A stretch of 64,000 bases of DNA from Pseudoruminococcus sp964385235 (GCA_964385235.1 CAYLOD010000002.1:7091-71090), one strand, 5' to 3'; counted from the stretch's first letter, positions 1 to 9,622 are shown. The notes: generated from the letters alone by a model not told the origin. Numbers and translations: made by a program.

Positions 1-3000
1 CGATACGAGTGACGACACTATTTACAGCGGTCAGAATAGAGGCGGCTATTGGGACGAGGTATGTACAATACGCGACGCGGAAACGGGCAAGAGCAAAGAT
101 GTAGTCGATATTTCTACGGGTACGTTTACAAATGACCCCGAAAAGCTTTATGTCAATACGACGCTTTATGACTACTATTCCGACTATGAGCTGAACGGAA
201 ACAGCCGCAGCAGCTACAGTAACAGTGCGGGTGGCTCTCAGCGAAATTGGAGCATCTACAGACAGTTTAATCAGGCTTTGAGTGATTATTACGCGAACCA
301 TGAAGTTCAAGACCCGATGTACGAAGGGCATTTTCAGCCTTCTGTATGGAATTATGTTCCGTTCAGTGATATAGCCGGTACGCTGGATCTCTTTGGCTAT
401 AGTGATATTAACCGTTTCATGTCTAATAACAATTCCCTTTACGATTATAAAGGAGACAGGTACGATAGTGATGCTACTCATGCCTATAAATATGTAACTC
501 AGGGCTTGGTGGGTGATAAACTCGCAAACGGCGTCATTACAACACACGATAATGTCACAATGCCGTACTTTGACAGCGCTTTCTTAGAGGGTAACAACAG
601 TAAGAACGCCGTCCTCGGTGAAGTTTATAATGACGTCAGCTTCCCGTTCGCAAAAAACACAAAAACTTATGACGGCGGCGGAACAGTTGATTATTGGCAT
701 TATGACGCCACTAATACCTCGCTTATATTGCAAAACAATAACAATGATTACTTTTTAAATTCCGTAACACCGACGGATTACTACCTTAACTGGGGTTCGG
801 GTCAGAAAGATACTACCGACGGCGCGAAAACCGCACATGGCTTTTTCCCGTTTAACGAATCTCTTAAAAGCTTGGCGTCCACCAGTTTAGATTCCGCTAA
901 GTATAATTACGGATTCGGCATGAGAATGGAGTTTAAATTCCGTTTAACTGAGGACGGAAAGGTTCTTGACAGCTTAGGGAATCCGCAGGATATAACTTTT
1001 GACTTCTCAGGAGACGACGACGTTTGGGTCTATATAGACGATCAGTTAGTCCTCGATGTCGGCGGAGATCATAGTCAGGCGGACGGCACGATTGACTTCG
1101 CGACCAATACTTCTACGGTCAGCGCGGTTAAACCGAGCGCTAATAAACCAAATGTTCCCAACGGCGGCTTGGACGTTAAATCCTATTTTACACTGATAGG
1201 CGACAGCGGTACGCCGGGCTCGTCTATTACGCACACAGCAACCACGGAGCACACGCTCGTAATGTACTACATGGAGCGCGGACAGTGGGAGTCGAACATG
1301 CTCGTAGAGTTTAACTTCCCCGACAGCAACGTGCTTGAAGTTCAAAAGGAAGTAAAATCCACTAATGTCAACCCCGAGTTCAGATCGTATTTTGAGGAAA
1401 ATTCAAACTTCGTGTTCAACATTCAGAACCTTGCGACGCATTACCAACCGTATGAAAGCGAGATAACGGTGCCGGATCCGACAACGTTCGCGAGTTCGTT
1501 CAGCGCCCCGGTTGGATTGCCTAAAGCCGCGGGTACGACGGCGAAAACCGAGGACGCGAATATCGGAACGGGCGGAACTAAAAAAGTTCTGCACTGGTCA
1601 TCGACAAGCAAGTTAACCGACCGTACCAATACAACCGCTCGTGATAACCGGTTGGTGACTGTCGAAGCTGACGACCGTACAACGGTAAACGCGAACGACT
1701 GCGAGTATATGGTATTCGATGTTGCGATACCGGGTGATACAAGTACCGATACACTGGCGCTCAGCAAGATGTATATCAAGCTCACGGACGACACCGGAAA
1801 AACCGCGGAGGGTTATCTGTCGGCGTCACGGCTGATGGGTATCCCCGACATAGTGAAGAATGAATTGAATGCCGTAAGGGTATTGATTAATAAGCTTGAT
1901 GTAGATGCCGCGTTTGACTACGCGAATATTAAATATATCAGCTTCCAGTATGACGACCCCGCGAATATATATATCAGCGACTTTATGTTCCAGCCCAAGC
2001 CGACGCTGCCTGCAAATGTCGGATTCGTTAAGAAGCAATCCGAGATACCCGGCTACGGTTCGGCATCATCGGGAAAACTTTCAAACGTAACAGGCGCGCT
2101 GTATACGGTTGATAACGCTACCGAAACCGCTGACGACGACAGTCTGCGCGTGGTTGGCAACGACTCTCTGTTCTTCCTCAAGAATTTGGAAACCGCGACC
2201 TTTGCGGATCAGTTCCGGCGCGGCAGCTATATATATCTTGAAGAAATTCTGACCGAGAAACAGAAAAAGCTGTTCAGCACGACATATTCCGTTTACGACA
2301 ACGGCAGCGAGATACCCGTTGCCGATGCGACCGCGAATAAGCATAACGTAACAGGCGGTTCTGTTACAAGCCTTGATACCGTACCGGGCACTAACGTCAA
2401 CGACGACAGAACCGAGGCATATCTCACCGGCACTGATGAAGATAATGCGCAGCTGGCTAACGGCGGTTATACGGAGGCCGCACAGCCCCAAGACGGCAGT
2501 AAAGAAACATTCGTATTCCGCACATACACCGACACGGGTTCTGCCGATGAACACTTCACAAAGCTCAAGGTTGTATATACCAACACCCCCAATGTGGGTT
2601 CGCTCACAATAGCCAAGGGTCAGGCGGACGGTTCTGTCGCTCTCGATGGCTCATACACGTTCTATGTTGAGTTCTATGACGTAGGCGCGATGGGACTTGA
2701 GGACAGTTCGATCGTTATGGGTCCGTACGTTCTTAAGAGCGGTCAGGACACGACTATTACCGGTATACCCGTCGGTACGAAGTTTACGATACACGAGATT
2801 CCGTCCGAAGACGGTTCGGCGCTCAAGGATGTTACTTGCAGCGGCGAAGGCGTCACCGAGACAAATCCTCCCGTTAAAAATGACTTTGTAATGCTTGATG
2901 GAGTATTAACGAACAGCCGCTCCGTTACCGGCGAGATCGTACAAAATGAGGGAGCCTACACCTATAATATGCTGAACTATAAGTATCAGGTTATGCTCGA

Positions 3001-4405
3001 AGTTCAGAAAGCGTGGGCAAATACCGGAGATCCCAATAATGTCACACTGCCCGACCACGTAGACTTCCAGATCCAGAGACGTGAATGGAATGCAGAGGGC
3101 ACAGGCGAATGGAAGACTGTCATGCAGGACGGCGCCGAAGACGGAGCCGCGGACGGCACACCTGTAGTTATCACCGTATATGCCGACGCGACGCAGAATC
3201 CGAGTACCAATGAAGCGTGGAAAGCCCTCTACGGTCCGTACGAGTGCTTTGTCGGTAATGATGCTACCCAGGCACCATACGAATACCGGGTAGTCGAGCT
3301 GAATAGTGACGGCACCCCGTCAGAGGGCGGCGTCTATACCAATGGCAGTGATACGTTCAGGGTTACTTATGACCCGGAGCAAGGTCACATTGACAATGAT
3401 CCTCAGGCGCCCTTTGACAGTACGCTTAAATATACGGTGACAAATACCTATATCGAGCTTACGGATTACTCAGCTGTCAAGCAGTGGCAAAACGCTCAGG
3501 GCGTTTTGGAAGCTCCCCCCGCGGGAACAGCGCTGGAGCTTGTCCTGAAGTCTAAAGTATCCGGCGCCGGTGATGATACCTATGCGGAGGTTCGCAGGCT
3601 GACGCTTACGCTTAACAGCGGCTCGGACGGGTTTGTCGAATCATCGCCCACAGCTGACGGCGACACCTTTGAGTTTGACGGTGACGCCACCAAGTGGAAA
3701 GTAACGTTTAACAATCTGCCCGTACTAGATGCCGAGGGGAATACTTTGGAATATCTTATCGAGGAAACAGATGTGCCGGGCTATACGCATGTAACCCCGG
3801 ATACTTACGACGACGCTGCACGGCAGTGGACGATTACAAACAAGGAGATTCTCGGCGTAACAAGTCACAAAGTTACCAAGCAGTGGGCCGACGGTCTGCC
3901 TGATGCGGACGCGGATATAACCCTGCAGCTCCAGCAGACCAACGCTGCCGATCCGCAGGATGGCGACTGGACGCCTGCCGACACCGTGGAAAACTACGAG
4001 ATAGTTATCCATTACAGCGCCGCTGACGGGACCATATCCGTTACCAATGCGGCTGACGGCACTAATCTTTCTTCGGGCTCGTCCGGCGGCATTCCCGAGT
4101 GGTACTACACATGGGATAACCTGCCCGCGGAGAACGAGGGCGGTCCGCTGCAGTACCGCGTAGTTGAAACCCAATGCTGCGCCGGCTACTATATGTCGTC
4201 ACAGCAAACCGTCGGAACGGCGACTACTATAGTCAACAAAAAGAACCCGGTATTGCCCGAGACGGGCGGCTTCCCCCTTATGTTTAACTTAGCTTTATTT
4301 GGAATAGGTGCGATCGCGTTGTCGCTGCTCACCATCTATTTAAATAAAAAGTACAATATCTTTGATCGAATAAAGAATATTATTCGCAATTCTAAGGGGG
4401 TTTGA
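1..4405 (+). CDS. Pilus tip adhesin with fibro-slime domain and LPETG anchor (5' partial)
   Basis: The frame is open from base 2, so the true start lies left of the window. The protein is a secreted cell-wall-anchored adhesin. A fibro-slime-type domain sits at about 900-1330; the stretches FSGDDDVWVYID and VMYYMERG are typical of it. The C-terminal part carries about four Cna-B-like immunoglobulin repeats (about 2590-2950, 2980-3450, 3450-3840, 3845-4240). Several end in the (V/I)E(E/T) box expected for intramolecular isopeptide bonds. LPETG at 4253-4267 is followed by a hydrophobic segment and a Lys/Arg-rich tail, which is the sortase substrate signal. Its size and position ahead of a backbone pilin and two sortases suggest the tip subunit of a sortase pilus (inference). 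Its ligand cannot be predicted from sequence. Confidence 0.88.
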   Translation, partial: DTSDDTIYSGQNRGGYWDEVCTIRDAETGKSKDVVDISTGTFTNDPEKLYVNTTLYDYYSDYELNGNSRSSYSNSAGGSQRNWSIYRQFNQALSDYYANHEVQDPMYEGHFQPSVWNYVPFSDIAGTLDLFGYSDINRFMSNNNSLYDYKGDRYDSDATHAYKYVTQGLVGDKLANGVITTHDNVTMPYFDSAFLEGNNSKNAVLGEVYNDVSFPFAKNTKTYDGGGTVDYWHYDATNTSLILQNNNNDYFLNSVTPTDYYLNWGSGQKDTTDGAKTAHGFFPFNESLKSLASTSLDSAKYNYGFGMRMEFKFRLTEDGKVLDSLGNPQDITFDFSGDDDVWVYIDDQLVLDVGGDHSQADGTIDFATNTSTVSAVKPSANKPNVPNGGLDVKSYFTLIGDSGTPGSSITHTATTEHTLVMYYMERGQWESNMLVEFNFPDSNVLEVQKEVKSTNVNPEFRSYFEENSNFVFNIQNLATHYQPYESEITVPDPTTFASSFSAPVGLPKAAGTTAKTEDANIGTGGTKKVLHWSSTSKLTDRTNTTARDNRLVTVEADDRTTVNANDCEYMVFDVAIPGDTSTDTLALSKMYIKLTDDTGKTAEGYLSASRLMGIPDIVKNELNAVRVLINKLDVDAAFDYANIKYISFQYDDPANIYISDFMFQPKPTLPANVGFVKKQSEIPGYGSASSGKLSNVTGALYTVDNATETADDDSLRVVGNDSLFFLKNLETATFADQFRRGSYIYLEEILTEKQKKLFSTTYSVYDNGSEIPVADATANKHNVTGGSVTSLDTVPGTNVNDDRTEAYLTGTDEDNAQLANGGYTEAAQPQDGSKETFVFRTYTDTGSADEHFTKLKVVYTNTPNVGSLTIAKGQADGSVALDGSYTFYVEFYDVGAMGLEDSSIVMGPYVLKSGQDTTITGIPVGTKFTIHEIPSEDGSALKDVTCSGEGVTETNPPVKNDFVMLDGVLTNSRSVTGEIVQNEGAYTYNMLNYKYQVMLEVQKAWANTGDPNNVTLPDHVDFQIQRREWNAEGTGEWKTVMQDGAEDGAADGTPVVITVYADATQNPSTNEAWKALYGPYECFVGNDATQAPYEYRVVELNSDGTPSEGGVYTNGSDTFRVTYDPEQGHIDNDPQAPFDSTLKYTVTNTYIELTDYSAVKQWQNAQGVLEAPPAGTALELVLKSKVSGAGDDTYAEVRRLTLTLNSGSDGFVESSPTADGDTFEFDGDATKWKVTFNNLPVLDAEGNTLEYLIEETDVPGYTHVTPDTYDDAARQWTITNKEILGVTSHKVTKQWADGLPDADADITLQLQQTNAADPQDGDWTPADTVENYEIVIHYSAADGTISVTNAADGTNLSSGSSGGIPEWYYTWDNLPAENEGGPLQYRVVETQCCAGYYMSSQQTVGTATTIVNKKNPVLPETGGFPLMFNLALFGIGAIALSLLTIYLNKKYNIFDRIKNIIRNSKGV

Positions 4406-4428
4406 TATTATCTTTTATTGTAGCTGCG

Positions 4429-4456
4429 CGCGCGTATTTTGTGTGAGGTACGCGCG
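4429..4456 (+). other. GC-rich stem-loop between tip and backbone pilin genes
   Basis: CGCGCGTA (4429-4436) and TACGCGCG (4449-4456) form a perfect 8-bp stem with a 12-nt loop. No U-tract follows, so it is not a classical terminator. An mRNA-processing or stabilising role, giving more backbone than tip pilin, is an inference. Confidence 0.55.
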
Positions 4457-4512
4457 TACCGCTAAAAGATATTTTTCACACAAATATAAATATGTCAAAT
4501 GGAGGCAAAATT

Positions 4513-6429
4513 ATGAAAAGTAAACTTTTGAAATGCTTGAGCATCGGCATAACTGCCGCTATGCTCGCGGTGTCAGTAATCCCCTTGTCCGCACCGTCTG
4601 TTTTGGCGGCGGGCGAAGAAGATTACTACGCATACTTTACTCTTCCGGTAAAAGATACTGAAGATATGAAATACTCTATCTATCAGATAGCAGATGCTAC
4701 ATCTTATGATCCGGATTCGGGCTTTGTAACGTATACTGTTGACCCTTTGTTCACTAATGATGAGCATAGCCGTCCTTTGTTTAAGGCTGACGCTCAAGGC
4801 AGAATCATTTACACCACAATCGAAGGTACCGAAGTTTTGTTTGATGTCGAGAATTTTTCAGAGAAAAATCTTGAATACAGCGGGCAGCAATATAGCCGTG
4901 ACCTTATAGATGCCGCCGCCAGGGTCGGTGATATGGTGAAGGCAAACTCCCCAACCGCATATGAAAACGAGGTTGAAAACTCTGCAGGTGCCAATTTATT
5001 TACCTCCAAACCGATGGAAAAATTGGAAAACGGCTTAAAGGTAAAACTTGCTAACGGTCTGTACATCATGATAGGCGAAGGTGCGAAGATTTCATCTCCG
5101 AACATTATCCCTGTTGCTAACTATGAGACTGCGGAACCCGATGCAAGTACGGAGTCTACACAACTTTATGATAAAGGCGCCGATATCACCGTCGACAAAA
5201 CTATAACCGCTGTCGGTACAGGCACAAACGAACAAAATGTTGCCGATAACGCTGACTGGGGCTCTAAAGCGAATAACGGCAATTCCGCGGAGGTTCGTGT
5301 CGGTTCAAAGGTCAGCTTCATGATCGATTCCATGACGCCGTCATATGATACCAGCGTAAAAGATGCGATAAACGACGGTACTTTAACTTCATTAGTAGCA
5401 GATCCGCTTCAGCCTGAAGATGATGCGGGTATAGTCAACTATGTTATCTATGATGACCCGTCGCCGAGCCTTACTATAGATATGGATACTGTAAAAGTCT
5501 CTGTAGCCAATGAAGATAACGTGGGTAAATTAGCCTCTGATGTCGCGGAAGACGGCTGGATTGAAGTTATTGATGATAATGCCGCACAGTTTAACGTGGG
5601 TGATGCTACACCCGCTACCACAGCTGCGGATATAATGACCGTTGAAACAATAGCAACCGGATCCTTGAGTACTAATCCGTTTGTTCAACAAGCATATAAT
5701 AATCACAATGATGGCGCTGGCTTTAAAGTCGTGTTCACTGATAAGTTTATTGTGAACCAGATGGATCGTGCCGTTAAGGTCGAGTTTGACGCTACTGTTA
5801 ATGATACGCTTGAAGACGATCAAAATTTGTCCGGTGCCGTAAAGGGTTATGAGATGCCTAACACGGGTCTTGTACAGTATGATAACATGTACACCGACGG
5901 TGAGAGAGATGCGACTGTCCACGCTGAGACTGTTAAACTCTACCGTATCACGATAGAAATCGATAAGGTTGATGGTACTGATACCCCTATGGCCGGTGTT
6001 ACATTTACGATTTACGATTCAACCGGTCAAACTGCTGTAACTAATCCGCAAACAACACTCAGCGACGGTACTATAACATTTGATGAACTGCCCGCCGGCA
6101 CATATGTACTGAAAGAGACGCCTAAACAGGGCTATCAAACCGCTCCTGACATAACGTTTACAATAACGGCTGCAACCGGTAATTCGGGCGGCTACGAGGG
6201 TCAGTATAATCTGAAAGTTACTAACCCGGTAGAAGGCATTGGCTTTGTAAATGGCAAACTGTCACTTGTTCCGAATGCCTTAAAGATCGTCAACTACAAA
6301 GGTCAGGAACTCCCCGGCACGGGCGGCATGGGCACCGTGATCTTCACAGTTGTCGGCGTCGGCGTTATAGTTCTCGCGGGCGTACTGCTTGTAGTTTACA
6401 TGAGAAAGAGACGTGTTGACGAGGACTGA
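4513..6429 (+). CDS. Major (backbone) pilin, isopeptide-forming, LPGTG anchor
   Basis: The start at 4513 is chosen because GGAGG at 4501-4505 is spaced correctly for it; the in-frame ATG at 4492 lies upstream of that site. The product has a Lys-rich N-terminus and a hydrophobic signal peptide ending near SVLAAG. A central region resembles the fimbrial isopeptide D2 domain. It is followed by a SpaA/Cna-B-like domain (ITIEIDKVDG through YVLKETPKQGY), in which the Glu of LKET is the expected isopeptide catalyst. LPGTG lies at 6310-6324, then a transmembrane helix and MRKRR tail. A Lys in the segment DKGADITVDK could serve as the polymerisation lysine, though no textbook VYPK motif is seen. Size, domains and neighbouring sortases make this the polymerised shaft subunit. 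Confidence 0.9.
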   Translation: MKSKLLKCLSIGITAAMLAVSVIPLSAPSVLAAGEEDYYAYFTLPVKDTEDMKYSIYQIADATSYDPDSGFVTYTVDPLFTNDEHSRPLFKADAQGRIIYTTIEGTEVLFDVENFSEKNLEYSGQQYSRDLIDAAARVGDMVKANSPTAYENEVENSAGANLFTSKPMEKLENGLKVKLANGLYIMIGEGAKISSPNIIPVANYETAEPDASTESTQLYDKGADITVDKTITAVGTGTNEQNVADNADWGSKANNGNSAEVRVGSKVSFMIDSMTPSYDTSVKDAINDGTLTSLVADPLQPEDDAGIVNYVIYDDPSPSLTIDMDTVKVSVANEDNVGKLASDVAEDGWIEVIDDNAAQFNVGDATPATTAADIMTVETIATGSLSTNPFVQQAYNNHNDGAGFKVVFTDKFIVNQMDRAVKVEFDATVNDTLEDDQNLSGAVKGYEMPNTGLVQYDNMYTDGERDATVHAETVKLYRITIEIDKVDGTDTPMAGVTFTIYDSTGQTAVTNPQTTLSDGTITFDELPAGTYVLKETPKQGYQTAPDITFTITAATGNSGGYEGQYNLKVTNPVEGIGFVNGKLSLVPNALKIVNYKGQELPGTGGMGTVIFTVVGVGVIVLAGVLLVVYMRKRRVDED

Positions 6430-6473
6430 TAACCTCATCTGTACGTTCTGCTGACTGAAATACTTAAAATCCT

Positions 6474-6504
6474 CCGATGCGGCTCCGCCGCGTCGGTGGG
6501 TTTT
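6474..6504 (+). terminator. Intrinsic terminator-like hairpin after the backbone pilin
   Basis: CCGATGCGGC (6474-6483) pairs with GCCGCGTCGG (6487-6496) through one G-U pair and a 3-nt loop, followed by GGGTTTT. The short U-tract suggests partial termination, which would lower sortase expression relative to pilin. Confidence 0.55.
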
Positions 6505-6548
6505 CCGAAAGGTTTGGTTTGTCATAGATGAAGCGAACCTTTCGGAAA
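6502..6548 (+). other. 13-bp perfect stem-loop upstream of the first sortase
   Basis: TTTCCGAAAGGTT (6502-6514) is the exact reverse complement of AACCTTTCGGAAA (6536-6548), with a 21-nt loop. It abuts the ribosome-binding region (AAAGGA, about 6557-6562) of the TTG-start sortase gene, and overlaps the T-tract of the preceding hairpin, so the two structures may compete. Confidence 0.6.
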
Positions 6549-6573
6549 GCCTCGCGAAAGGACGCGTTCCGTT

Positions 6574-7464
6574 TTGAAAAAAAAAGTACGCAAAAGGTTA
6601 TGGCCGCTTTTGGTGGCTGCTCTGCTGTTTTTCATAGGTGTCGCGTCGATTCTGTACCCGCTTGTGAGCAATCTGATTTCGGTAGTGAGCGCTGAAACGG
6701 TCATATCCGACTACAAGAGTAGAGTGCAGGATTTGTCCGACGACAAAACTGAAGATATAATGAAAAAGGCTCACTTGTTTAACCGCCTGCTTTATGAGGG
6801 CACCGCCGGTAAAGATGACGCGTTGTGCCTTTCTATAGTCGATCACCTGATATGTTACCTTGATATACCGTCGATATCCGTATACCTTCCCGTGTACTAC
6901 GGCACGACCGATGATGTACTTGAAAAGGGCTGCGGGTATCTTGAGAATACTTCTCTGCCGGTCGGCGGCGCCAACACGCATTGTGTCATAGCGGGACATA
7001 CGGGTCTGCCTACCGCCGAAATGCTTACGGATCTCGATCAAGTCAAGGAGGGCGAGCTGTTCTATATCCATACGCTTAACGAGATTTTAGCCTATCGTGT
7101 AGACAAGATTGAGTCGGTTCTGCCCGATATGGTTGATGACATCGCGATAATCCCGGGCAGGGATCTTGTTACTCTGCTGACATGTACGCCGTATGGCGTA
7201 AACGACCACCGCCTTCTGGTGCGTGGTACACGCGTTTCGTATAACCCCGGGGAAGAAGAAGCGGCGGATCTTTCGCCGATGCCCGTTACTGAGGACGAGC
7301 GCACTGCCGAGATAGTACGGCAGACAGCCTTTATAGCTGTTATCATTCTGGCGTCGATTATTGTGTTTGTCACCGCTTGCGTTCTGCTCGGCGGTAACAG
7401 AAAAAAGAGCAAAAACCCGCCTCATGTTGATAATGACGCCCTTTCTGAAAAGCGGGAGGAATAG
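6574..7464 (+). CDS. Class C (pilin-polymerising) sortase 1
   Basis: This membrane cysteine transpeptidase links pilin subunits by cutting LPXTG-type motifs. It starts at TTG 6574, with AAAGGA 11 nt upstream. It has an N-terminal transmembrane segment (about 9-32), a sortase fold, and a C-terminal transmembrane segment (about 251-273) with a basic tail; this two-helix layout is typical of class C. Catalytic residues are His142 (GHTGLP), Cys204 (TLLTC) and Arg213 (DHRLL). The DPF/DPW lid motif usual in class C enzymes is not visible in residues 40-95. It is 3 nt from the next, homologous sortase gene, indicating an ancient tandem duplication. Confidence 0.93.
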   Translation: MKKKVRKRLWPLLVAALLFFIGVASILYPLVSNLISVVSAETVISDYKSRVQDLSDDKTEDIMKKAHLFNRLLYEGTAGKDDALCLSIVDHLICYLDIPSISVYLPVYYGTTDDVLEKGCGYLENTSLPVGGANTHCVIAGHTGLPTAEMLTDLDQVKEGELFYIHTLNEILAYRVDKIESVLPDMVDDIAIIPGRDLVTLLTCTPYGVNDHRLLVRGTRVSYNPGEEEAADLSPMPVTEDERTAEIVRQTAFIAVIILASIIVFVTACVLLGGNRKKSKNPPHVDNDALSEKREE

Positions 7465-7467
7465 AGT

Positions 7468-8352
7468 ATGTCGCACATAAAGAAGCGCATCAGGCGCAGA
7501 ATACCTATTGCGTTGCTTTTTCTGCTTCTGCTCGTCGGCGTTGGTTTTCTGATATACCCCACGTTAAGCGACTGGGTATCGCGGTATACTTCTTATACAG
7601 AGATAGTTTCATACAGCCTGGCTATTAAAAACGCGGGCAAGTCCGAAATCGAGAAGCTGCGTAAGCTTGCCGTGGAATACAACGAAGTGCTTGCCGGAAG
7701 CGACAGCGGGCAGCTTTCGGCTGTGAGCTATGACGATCTCCTCGCCGTAACTGATGCGATAGCTTATGTAGACATTCCTAAGGTCAGTATATATCTTCCG
7801 GTTTTTCACGGGTTATCCGATGACCGCCTGCAAAACGGCGTCGGACATATGGAGGGCACGTCCCTCCCCATCGGCGGCGAGAGTACGCATTGTGTTTTAG
7901 CCGCTCATACGGGCTTGCCGACGTCCAGCCTTTTCACCGACATTGACCGTCTTGTTTTGGGAGATGTGTTTTACATTCATGTACTCGATGAAATACTCGC
8001 GTACAGGGTTGATCAGATTAAAGTTGTTCTCCCCGATGAAACGGACGATATTAGGATCGTCAAGGGCGAGGACTATGTGACGCTCCTGACCTGTACGCCG
8101 TATGGAATAAACGACCACAGACTTCTGGTCCGAGGCACGCGCATTCCGTACACGGAACCTTTTGACCCCGATAAGCAGGACGCTTTGTACCCGATGGCCC
8201 CGGTTAAGTCAGCCGATCGGACAGTAGCGCCTGTCGAAACGGTCCTCTGGTTCTGGGGTACGGTAGCCGCAGCGGCTGTTGTCTCTGTAATTCTCTTGAT
8301 TCTGTTTTTGCCTATCGGCAAAAAACGAAATAAAAAGCAAACTGAACCTTAA
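7468..8352 (+). CDS. Class C (pilin-polymerising) sortase 2
   Basis: A paralogue of the preceding sortase. It has an N-terminal transmembrane helix (about 12-32), catalytic His147 (AAHTGLP), Cys209 (TLLTCTPYG) and Arg218, and a C-terminal transmembrane helix followed by KKRNKK. As in sortase 1, I see no DPF/DPW lid motif. Two polymerising sortases in one pilus locus often divide labour between shaft polymerisation and addition of minor subunits. Which enzyme does which cannot be told here. The ATG at 7468 lies just after the upstream stop, so the pair is probably translationally coupled. Confidence 0.93.
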   Translation: MSHIKKRIRRRIPIALLFLLLLVGVGFLIYPTLSDWVSRYTSYTEIVSYSLAIKNAGKSEIEKLRKLAVEYNEVLAGSDSGQLSAVSYDDLLAVTDAIAYVDIPKVSIYLPVFHGLSDDRLQNGVGHMEGTSLPIGGESTHCVLAAHTGLPTSSLFTDIDRLVLGDVFYIHVLDEILAYRVDQIKVVLPDETDDIRIVKGEDYVTLLTCTPYGINDHRLLVRGTRIPYTEPFDPDKQDALYPMAPVKSADRTVAPVETVLWFWGTVAAAAVVSVILLILFLPIGKKRNKKQTEP

Positions 8353-8386
8353 AATTTATATTAAATTTTGTTGGGAGGAAATCAAT

Positions 8387-9463
8387 ATGAAGTTTAGATC
8401 TATCAAAAAGGCTGTCGCGGTATTGCTTGTGTGCGCTTTTGCCTGCTGTTTTTCGGTATTTTCGAGCGCGCTTGATACTCCCGCGACAGGCTCTGTCACT
8501 GTTGACGTCACACCCGAAACCGAGGGCATTGTGCTTCGGCTTTACGAAGTCGCGGACGTTGTAAACGGCGAGTTTGTTATGAATGATGAGTTTGCCGCCG
8601 CCGGCGTTGACATAACCAACCTGCCGGATGCCGACGCCGCACAGGTTGCCGCCGAGGAGCTTCAGACCTTTGCGGAATCGTCCTCCCTGACGACCGGAAT
8701 CGACGTTGCTATAGACTCCGACGGCAAGGCTGTTTTCTCCGGTCTTTCCGTTGATAAAGTATATCTCATTTATCAAGCCGAGATGGGGATGATCTCTATA
8801 CAGTCTATGCTGGTTCAAGTGCCGGTTACTAACGATACTTCCACCGTCTATGATATAACAGTTGCCGCCAAGTTCGCCGACAATTCCGACGCTTACATCT
8901 CAGCTGTTATCCTGAACAAGGTTGACGATTCACAAAAGCCGCTTCAAGGCGCTGTATTCGCTTTCCAGAGCAAGGAGTACTACACGGACGCTTCGATTGT
9001 TCCCGATGACGCCGACAAGGGCAGCGACTCAAACGGTGACTACTATTGGAAAGCATACGGTCCTGATCTTACGACTAACGAATATGGTCAGATAGTTGTA
9101 GAGAAAATACCTTTCGGCACTTATCGCTTTATCGAGGTCAAGGCCCCGGACGGCTATATCCTCGATTCCACACCGCACGAGTTTGAGCTTAACACCGCCG
9201 GATCCGTTCAGGTTGAAAACGGCGTTTACAGCGTGGCGAAGGGCACTATCGGCGAGCTTACGGTCATAAATGAGTCCGTTCCCCCCGAGTCGTCCACACC
9301 CCCGCCCGCGTCATCAGTTTCCCCGCCTCCGTCTGAAGCGCCGGTAAATCCCCCTGTCTTGACGGGTGACAGCATGAACGTTCTCCCGTTCCTGTTTGCG
9401 GCTGTCGCGGCGGCATTTGTGATAGTCCTCGCGGTCAAACGTTCCTCCCGCAAAGAGAGATAA
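8387..9463 (+). CDS. Minor/basal pilin with proline-rich stalk and VLTGD sorting signal
   Basis: The start ATG 8387 follows GGGAGGAAA. The protein has a basic N-terminus and a signal peptide to about residue 28. An N-terminal pilin-like domain is followed by a SpaA-type immunoglobulin domain (ILNKVDDSQKPLQGAVF to YRFIEVKAPDGY, with the usual E before V/T-KAP). A Pro/Ser-rich stalk comes next, then VLTGD (9356-9370), a hydrophobic helix and a KRSSRKER tail. The signal departs from LPXTG, ending in TGD as some clostridial pilins do. Pro-rich tails are typical of basal subunits that attach pili to peptidoglycan, so a basal role is inferred. It is the last gene of the locus. Confidence 0.82.
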   Translation: MKFRSIKKAVAVLLVCAFACCFSVFSSALDTPATGSVTVDVTPETEGIVLRLYEVADVVNGEFVMNDEFAAAGVDITNLPDADAAQVAAEELQTFAESSSLTTGIDVAIDSDGKAVFSGLSVDKVYLIYQAEMGMISIQSMLVQVPVTNDTSTVYDITVAAKFADNSDAYISAVILNKVDDSQKPLQGAVFAFQSKEYYTDASIVPDDADKGSDSNGDYYWKAYGPDLTTNEYGQIVVEKIPFGTYRFIEVKAPDGYILDSTPHEFELNTAGSVQVENGVYSVAKGTIGELTVINESVPPESSTPPPASSVSPPPSEAPVNPPVLTGDSMNVLPFLFAAVAAAFVIVLAVKRSSRKER

Positions 9464-9497
9464 ACTGTAATATATTAACGGGTCAAGCCCCTTACTG

Positions 9498-9530
9498 AAG
9501 GTCCTGCCGCAGCGCGGGACCTTTATTTTT
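9498..9530 (+). terminator. Intrinsic terminator of the pilus operon
   Basis: AAGGTCC (9498-9504) pairs with GGACCTT (9517-9523), then TATTTTT. It lies 34 nt after the last pilus gene. Confidence 0.75.
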
Positions 9531-9583
9531 CTGTCAATATGCCCTCACCGTCAGATTACCCCGCCTGACGCGGCAAAAAAGCA

Positions 9584-9622
9584 TAAAAAACGGCACAGCC
9601 GCATTTTACGACTATGCCGGAT
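9584..9622 (-). terminator. Intrinsic terminator of prfB
   Basis: CGGCACAGCCG (9591-9601) pairs with CGACTATGCCG (9609-9619) at 9 of 11 positions. On the minus strand it is followed by a T-run (plus-strand A-run 9585-9590). A near copy of the same hairpin occurs at 63238-63261. Confidence 0.6.

Noticed and set aside
9226..9453. Minus-strand ORF over the end of the basal pilin
   Set aside because: Reflects the Pro-rich repeat on the other strand; no start signal.
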